From Victivallis vadensis (GTDB lineage Bacteria > Verrucomicrobiota > Lentisphaeria > Victivallales > GWF2-50-93), in assembly GCA_020718525.1 (NCBI GenBank), contig DYRX01000016.1, positions 1 through 28,036 on the forward strand: 28,036 nucleotides of DNA, written 5' to 3'. Below, one piece after another: positions 23,464 through 28,036 of this stretch (its first letter is position 1; each line of letters begins with the position of its first letter). A program made the position numbers and the translations under genes. The notes below the pieces were generated by a model, which worked only from the letters and a program-made list of their open reading frames with translations, made no database searches and had not been told where the DNA came from.

Positions 23464-25290
23464 TCATTTTTTCTCGAATGCGAGCCTGACTCCGGCTTTT
23501 TGCACCGGCACTTTTTCAGCAGTCGCCAAGCCGTTCGCATCGGCGCTGATCTGCCCCTCGGCAAGGGTTTTTCCACTCGAGTCCTTGCAAGTCCAGGAGA
23601 GTTTTTCGCCAGCTTTCAGCTTGAATTGCTGGCATCGTCTCGGTGTTACATCAACAGAGCATTCGTCTTTCGGAGCTTTCTTATCAAGAGAAATGCCCAT
23701 CTCCCACTTTTTCGGATCATCCGTTAAATTTTCCGTGTCCCAATAAAGATACGCATTCACTTGTCCGTCATGAACTCCGTCAAAAATGTCCTTTTTTCCT
23801 TTTGGAGTCACAATTGGCGTGTCGAGCTTCTTGGCGGTTCCTGGATCGTCGTCCAGGGAGCATTTGCTGAAGGCGGGCAATGTCCTGTCCGACCTTATGT
23901 CCATCTGAATGAATCTTGCGTCATAGACGTTGCCGGGCATGGCATGTCTTTGTCCGTGGTCGCCCATTCCCCATTTGAAGATATGCGGCTGTTTCGTGTC
24001 CTGTAGGGCGTGGAAGAAATCGAGAGCCTGCGGCCATCCGATCCCGATGTCATTCTTTCCGTTCGCGAATATTATGAATGGAATATCCTTTTCAGGATGC
24101 TTTCTGAGATACCAGCAGTCGTTGTAATGATCCCATACTTTTGATCCGTCCTCGAAATCCAGATCCCAGGCTTTTTTTCCATAGGCATATTCATATCCGC
24201 CCTGATACTGCGGTGTGTTGCCGGGATTGTGGACGCCGACCCAGCTCACGCCCCATGCGAAGCGTTCCGGATATCTTATCGCGAACATGGGCACTCCTGA
24301 ACCGCCCATTGAAACGCCTCCGAGATGAACTCTCTTCGGATCGAGATCGTATTTTGCCGTCGCCCAGTCAAGGAAAGAAAGAATTCTCGTCGTTGTGTAT
24401 GGTCTAATTTTCCCCTCCTTCCATTTCTGCTCGTTCTGCGGGCCGTCCCAGAAATTTTCGTTGTAGCCGGTCCACCAGTCATAGGGCACCTGGTTTGGAG
24501 CTATCATAAAAGATCCGCCCTGCTTGAGATGTCCATACCACCATCCGTAGCCGTTCCAGGGGCTTCCTCCCCAGCAATGCAGGCCAATCTCGACCGGCGA
24601 GGGCTTTGCAGGGTTTGGCGGAATTCCAACCAAGTAGCCGCAGGGAAGATTTTCTATGGAAGCGTTTGGAGGGGACTCCCATCGCACATATAGCGCAATC
24701 TTCGAGTTTCTAACTCCGTTGAAATCGTCCTTGTTCTGCTGGTACTGAAGCACAGGTTCGCCACGCCCCGGCTTTTCTGCCAGCGGTGCAGAGCTGGAGT
24801 TTCCTGCGCCAATAGTCTTGTTTTCGTTTCCACTCTCATCAACATAAGTGACTGCATAGTAGGAACTTCCTTCTTTCAGCGGATTGTGCACATATAGTCC
24901 GCTTCCAACTGGCAGTGGCTCTTCTCCGTCTTTGATCACAAAGCGTTCCGATTTCTGGGTCTTGCTTTTGTAGTCGCTTCCGAATCTGCGCCATTCCCAG
25001 CATCCCAGCGGATCCGCCTCCCCGATTGGTTTCATGCCGTCAACGCTTTTGATCGGCTTGTCGCTTTTGTATATTCTATAGCATGACTTTGTCTGGTCAG
25101 TGAACTTTTTAACCTGATCATAGACTTCTTTTGCCATCGCTTCAGGATTTACTGCCGGAGGATTAACTTCCTTGTATGTGATGAAGGTCTGTCCGGCATT
25201 GTGAAATATTTTCAGATCAGATACCTGATCCGCCGATACAAGACAAAAAGAAAAGCACACAAATGCCAGCGCCGCAAAAAACTTCTTCAT
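23464..25290 (-). CDS. Secreted alpha/beta-hydrolase, esterase-like (polysaccharide or peptide target)
   Basis: 608 residues with a signal peptide (1-20, cut after VSA). An Fn3-like start (VSDLKIFHNAGQTFITYKEV, 23-42) is common in secreted hydrolases of this bacterial group. The alpha/beta-hydrolase core (about 215-460) has nucleophile Ser327 in GGVSMGGSG, candidate acid Asp414 (NGKNDIG) and His445 (GMGDHGQRH). A C-terminal beta-rich domain (about 490-608) follows. Relatives include feruloyl-type and prolyl-oligopeptidase-type esterases; the exact substrate cannot be assigned. The ATG at 25290 has AGGAG at spacing 5. It follows the propeller gene by 45 bases, last in a cluster of secreted proteins. 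Confidence 0.85.
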   Translation of the reverse strand: MKKFFAALAFVCFSFCLVSADQVSDLKIFHNAGQTFITYKEVNPPAVNPEAMAKEVYDQVKKFTDQTKSCYRIYKSDKPIKSVDGMKPIGEADPLGCWEWRRFGSDYKSKTQKSERFVIKDGEEPLPVGSGLYVHNPLKEGSSYYAVTYVDESGNENKTIGAGNSSSAPLAEKPGRGEPVLQYQQNKDDFNGVRNSKIALYVRWESPPNASIENLPCGYLVGIPPNPAKPSPVEIGLHCWGGSPWNGYGWWYGHLKQGGSFMIAPNQVPYDWWTGYNENFWDGPQNEQKWKEGKIRPYTTTRILSFLDWATAKYDLDPKRVHLGGVSMGGSGVPMFAIRYPERFAWGVSWVGVHNPGNTPQYQGGYEYAYGKKAWDLDFEDGSKVWDHYNDCWYLRKHPEKDIPFIIFANGKNDIGIGWPQALDFFHALQDTKQPHIFKWGMGDHGQRHAMPGNVYDARFIQMDIRSDRTLPAFSKCSLDDDPGTAKKLDTPIVTPKGKKDIFDGVHDGQVNAYLYWDTENLTDDPKKWEMGISLDKKAPKDECSVDVTPRRCQQFKLKAGEKLSWTCKDSSGKTLAEGQISADANGLATAEKVPVQKAGVRLAFEKK

Positions 25291-25335
25291 CAGATCTCCT
25301 GTTTATATTTGAATCCTTGGACAAATGCGCGCAAA

Positions 25336-26442
25336 TCAATGAGACGTGCTGAAAACCTTGAACGACTTTCCGCTCCAGTCATTTCCGAGATATGCCGTTT
25401 TCGAGCTCGGAGAATACGCCAGACTCCAGGCTGGGTTCGCCTTATCGGCTTTTCCGCCAAAGCCGAGCTTACCATCATTGGAATTCCGTTTTAGCCAGCC
25501 GAATTTGCATCCCGGCTGTTCCGGACCAGTCGAGAAATATCCGAACTCTCCGCAGGGACTGAATTTGAGGCATGTCATCGAGAAGAAGTTCTTTTCGGCA
25601 AGCTTTTCCTTGAATTTAAGTTCCGCCTTCTGAGTGTCCGCATCGAAGATCCAGAGAGCGCCTTGCCCCTTGTTTCCTGCCGATGCGTAAAAATGCCTGC
25701 CGTCGGGCGAAAATGCCAGGCATGTGAATTTGAAGTCAAATGATGGAATTTCAGGAAGCTCGGCCGCGCCTGAAAGGGATAGCGCTCCATCCGCCCCTAT
25801 CTTGAGGATTCCAATTTTGGAGGAATCCATGGAGCATGCCATTCTGCCGTCCGGGGAGACAGCAAGCCCCCATTTTATGCCATCCCCTCTGAGCTCGCCT
25901 AGCTCAGAAGGAGTCCTGTCCTGCGCCAATTTGACCGTTTTTATCGAAGAGCTGAATTCGCATCCTGCATAGATTAAACTCGCATTTGGTGATGGATATA
26001 GCATTGCAGCGTCAAATTTTGTGTGCCCAAGCTTTTTCGATTCGCCTGAGGCAGGATCCAGCTCATACCATGAAAGTCCAATGCTGTCCTGATTTCCCTT
26101 CGCATGGGTCCACTGTCCTGCCAGATAGAGGACGTTTGAACTTGAAAGGACAGGGAATGCATCAAGATGCCTTGTCGGACATCCAAGATCCGAATTGAGG
26201 TCTATCGCCTTGAGGAAGAGCGGATTGCGCGGATCTTTCGAAATGTCGAAAATGTTGACATCACCGTCGCGGTGGGAAACTGCGAAAAGATTTTGCCCCG
26301 CAGAGTAGATCGTCCAGACCCAGTCTAGCTTCAGCTTTTCATCCTGCTTGATCTCTTTGACAAAGCAGAGCTCCTTGGCGCCGGAAATCTGCGAAGCAAA
26401 GAAGAGCACCATGATCGCGAGTGGCAAAAGTTTTATTTTCAT
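25336..26442 (-). CDS. Secreted beta-propeller protein (WD40/YncE or lactonase-like)
   Basis: 368 residues from the ATG at 26442. A signal peptide (MKIKLLPLAIMVLFFAS..., about 1-21) is followed by repeated propeller blades with the recurring LA(F/V)SPDGR-type motif: LAVSPDGRMACS, LAFSPDGRHFYAS, LKFSPCGEFGYFS and LAYSPSSKTAYLG. Such seven-bladed folds are found in 6-phosphogluconolactonase-like and cell-surface binding proteins; no catalytic signature allows a choice. An in-frame TTG at 26460 would add six residues before the signal peptide; the ATG is preferred because it begins a normal leader, although neither start has a good ribosome binding site. It begins 21 bases after the SGNH gene and is probably co-transcribed with it. 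Confidence 0.82.
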   Translation of the reverse strand: MKIKLLPLAIMVLFFASQISGAKELCFVKEIKQDEKLKLDWVWTIYSAGQNLFAVSHRDGDVNIFDISKDPRNPLFLKAIDLNSDLGCPTRHLDAFPVLSSSNVLYLAGQWTHAKGNQDSIGLSWYELDPASGESKKLGHTKFDAAMLYPSPNASLIYAGCEFSSSIKTVKLAQDRTPSELGELRGDGIKWGLAVSPDGRMACSMDSSKIGILKIGADGALSLSGAAELPEIPSFDFKFTCLAFSPDGRHFYASAGNKGQGALWIFDADTQKAELKFKEKLAEKNFFSMTCLKFSPCGEFGYFSTGPEQPGCKFGWLKRNSNDGKLGFGGKADKANPAWSLAYSPSSKTAYLGNDWSGKSFKVFSTSH

Positions 26443-26463
26443 TGTTTGGAGCTTAGTCAAATC

Positions 26464-27273
26464 CTATATCTTTCCATTCGGCTCGAGAACCTTGTAGTAG
26501 ATTTCCCTGAGCATGAGAAAATTAACCCAAGTCCTGAGCGCATACCCGTTGTTTTTCATATTTTCTTCGGAAAAATCCAGTGCTTTTCCAGTGTTGTTTG
26601 ACGGGTGGACTCCATCGTTGCCCATGACCGTCCCCTCCCATTTCCCACCTGATATTTTCATCATCGCGTCGTAATAGTCAACCAGTGGAATCTTAAACTT
26701 GGCGGCAGTTTCCTTGACTATTTCGTTCAGTTCCTTGACGGCGCTGTCACAGTCCTTTCTTGGCGGAATGGTGTTGAGGATGGGGATGCATTTCGCGTCC
26801 AGGCACTTCTGGACGATCTTCTCCAGATCGCCCCTGTAGGCTGCGGGAACCTTGTTTCCCCTCACATCGTTGGTGCCTATCATGATTATTGCCAGCTCGG
26901 GATTGTCCCTTTTGATGACATTATCCATGGCCGGCAGAAGTTTGCCAGTTGTCCACCCGCTCTCATTGGCATTGGCCGCCCCCTTGTTGCCTGCTCCCTT
27001 TATAAAATTTTTCCATACGCCGTTTTTGGGATTTTTTGGAAAACCGTCGTCTCCCTTGTCTCCGGCTCCCTTGATAAATGGGGTTGGATCTGACCAGCTG
27101 AGCGTTTTCCAAAAGGCGTTTGAATTGGTTATGGAGTCGCCAAAGAGACAGACATGGCCGACGGTTCCGCTGAAATTTTTGTTGAGTTCCTTCATTGGTC
27201 CGACCCAGTCCTGAGCAGAGCAGAGCGTGGATGCAAGCATTCCTGCGGCGAAGATTGACGATAGCAATTTCAT
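26464..27273 (-). CDS. Secreted SGNH/GDSL-family hydrolase
   Basis: 269 residues with a signal peptide (1-20). Block I is FGDSITN (nucleophile Ser47), block III is IGTNDVRG (Asn135) and block V is NDGVHPS (Asp220, His223), the complete catalytic set of the family. These enzymes are usually carbohydrate esterases removing acetyl or other acyl groups; here the target is probably a polysaccharide, judged from neighbours. An unusual insertion between blocks I and III carries a duplicated motif, FIKGAGDKG (67-75) and FIKGAGNKG (90-98). The ATG at 27273 has AAGGA at spacing 7. It lies 43 bases after the GH123-like gene. Confidence 0.9.
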   Translation of the reverse strand: MKLLSSIFAAGMLASTLCSAQDWVGPMKELNKNFSGTVGHVCLFGDSITNSNAFWKTLSWSDPTPFIKGAGDKGDDGFPKNPKNGVWKNFIKGAGNKGAANANESGWTTGKLLPAMDNVIKRDNPELAIIMIGTNDVRGNKVPAAYRGDLEKIVQKCLDAKCIPILNTIPPRKDCDSAVKELNEIVKETAAKFKIPLVDYYDAMMKISGGKWEGTVMGNDGVHPSNNTGKALDFSEENMKNNGYALRTWVNFLMLREIYYKVLEPNGKI

Positions 27274-27316
27274 ATTAGAATCCTTTTTATGGTTAGACGC
27301 CTGGGCATATGTGGGA

Positions 27317-28036
27317 CTACTTCACTGCGGCGGCACGCTCTTCGAGCATCTTTTCGTGCTTGCGCCTCTTCTCTTCGATTCTCTTCTTTGCCTGCTCTTC
27401 AAGCTCCTTGTCCCCGACAAATTTTCTGAGCTTATCTATGGTGTCTCCGAGATCCTTGTGAGCCTTTATGAGAACTTCAGGTTCCCAAGTCCAGCTTGTG
27501 AAGTCTTTCTTCGTCACCTCCTCGGGTATCTCGGAGATTCTTTTCGCCTCTGCCATCAGCTTTGAAGTTTCAGGATTTGCAAGCGACTTGTCTCTTTTAA
27601 TTTTTCCTTCCATGACTGCGACGCAGTCGTCAAGAACTTGCAGGCTTTCCCAGTCCTCTATTCCGTCCCTGATATTTTCAAAGCGCATCGAGCTGAATGG
27701 TCCGTCGGGACCGGGGTAGAAAAGATTCCCATCTCCATTGTATGTCACACTTCTTGCGAATCCCTGCGGCGAATGCGGCACGGCAGGCCATTTTCCGGAC
27801 ATGTTACCGTCCTTCCAGAGATTGTAGCAATAGTATTCGAAGCCTTCCACGCCGAATTTGCGCGTGATCCAGAAAAGCACTCTCGAAGCGATGAGGGGAT
27901 CTTCAAGCTGGACGTTGGGACACGGAAGAGAAGGGCCTGCCGCGACATACCAGAAGAACTTTTCGCCCCTTTTCTTTGATTCCGGGATGAGCGGAGCAAT
28001 CTCGGCGGAATTGATCGCGTAAACATGCCTCTGCCC
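27317..28036 (-). CDS. GH123/DUF4091-like glycoside hydrolase, N-terminus cut by window edge
   Basis: The reading frame is open to the right edge, giving 239 C-terminal residues. Features of the DUF4091 domain are visible: FFWYVAAGPSLPCPNVQLE near the start, IASRVLFWITRKFGVEGFEYY, GDGNLFYPGPDGP and SMRFENIRDGIEDWESLQVL (given as separate blocks). DUF4091 forms the C-terminal part of GH123-like beta-N-acetylgalactosaminidases and many uncharacterised glycosidases of PVC bacteria. The catalytic Asp-Glu pair is expected upstream, outside the window. A charged, probably coiled tail (KELEEQAKKRIEEKRRKHEK, about 206-225) ends the protein. It heads the cluster of secreted proteins. The enzyme class is likely; the sugar target is unknown. 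Confidence 0.82.
   Translation of the reverse strand, partial: GQRHVYAINSAEIAPLIPESKKRGEKFFWYVAAGPSLPCPNVQLEDPLIASRVLFWITRKFGVEGFEYYCYNLWKDGNMSGKWPAVPHSPQGFARSVTYNGDGNLFYPGPDGPFSSMRFENIRDGIEDWESLQVLDDCVAVMEGKIKRDKSLANPETSKLMAEAKRISEIPEEVTKKDFTSWTWEPEVLIKAHKDLGDTIDKLRKFVGDKELEEQAKKRIEEKRRKHEKMLEERAAAVK

Overview
The window looks like chromosomal DNA of a PVC-superphylum bacterium, most probably a Lentisphaerota-like or Verrucomicrobiota-like one. The grounds are a prepilin-type protein with the FTLIELLVVIAIIA leader typical of that group, large secreted proteins with Fn3-like starts, a GH123/DUF4091-like enzyme, and mosaic intergenic repeats. This assignment is an inference from gene content; there is no rRNA in the window. 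No insertion sequence, phage gene, tRNA or CRISPR array was found.

Layout. (1) 1-4221, minus strand: a tight run in the order L-rhamnose isomerase (rhaA), RsbW-like anti-sigma kinase, STAS antagonist, CstA-type transporter, and a pseudopilin cut by the left edge. (2) 4351-4975: an RRM RNA-binding protein with its own terminator and a probable long leader. (3) 5089-7550, plus strand: queD, then leuC-leuD behind a recognisable promoter. (4) 7507-11331, minus strand: a very large secreted protein with two DUF3857-transglutaminase units, the second lacking its catalytic Cys and His. Its end overlaps leuD tail to tail.

(5) 11421-22881, minus strand: an eight-gene chemosensory operon with a candidate promoter at one end and a clear terminator at the other. 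Gene order and sequence signatures match the Pseudomonas Wsp surface-sensing pathway: two WspA-type receptors with different Cache sensors, WspB (CheW), WspC (CheR-TPR), WspD (CheW), WspE (CheA-REC) and WspF (CheB). The last position, where WspR (REC-GGDEF diguanylate cyclase) is expected, holds a WspR-like receiver and linker fused to a PP2C/SpoIIE (RsbU-type) phosphatase. The expected output is therefore dephosphorylation of a STAS protein (partner switching), not c-di-GMP. A STAS/anti-sigma pair lies about 9 kb away in the same window. This is the most interesting content here.

(6) 22799-23463: a 665-base gene-free region with the operon promoter, mosaic short repeats and a compact inverted-repeat structure that folds on paper as a three-way junction. 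(7) 23464-28036, minus strand: a secreted carbohydrate-active cluster in the order GH123-like enzyme (cut by the right edge), SGNH hydrolase, beta-propeller and alpha/beta-hydrolase esterase.

Together the window shows carbon use (rhamnose isomerase, CstA, secreted hydrolases), amino-acid and queuosine biosynthesis, and a Wsp-derived signalling operon that seems rewired to partner switching.
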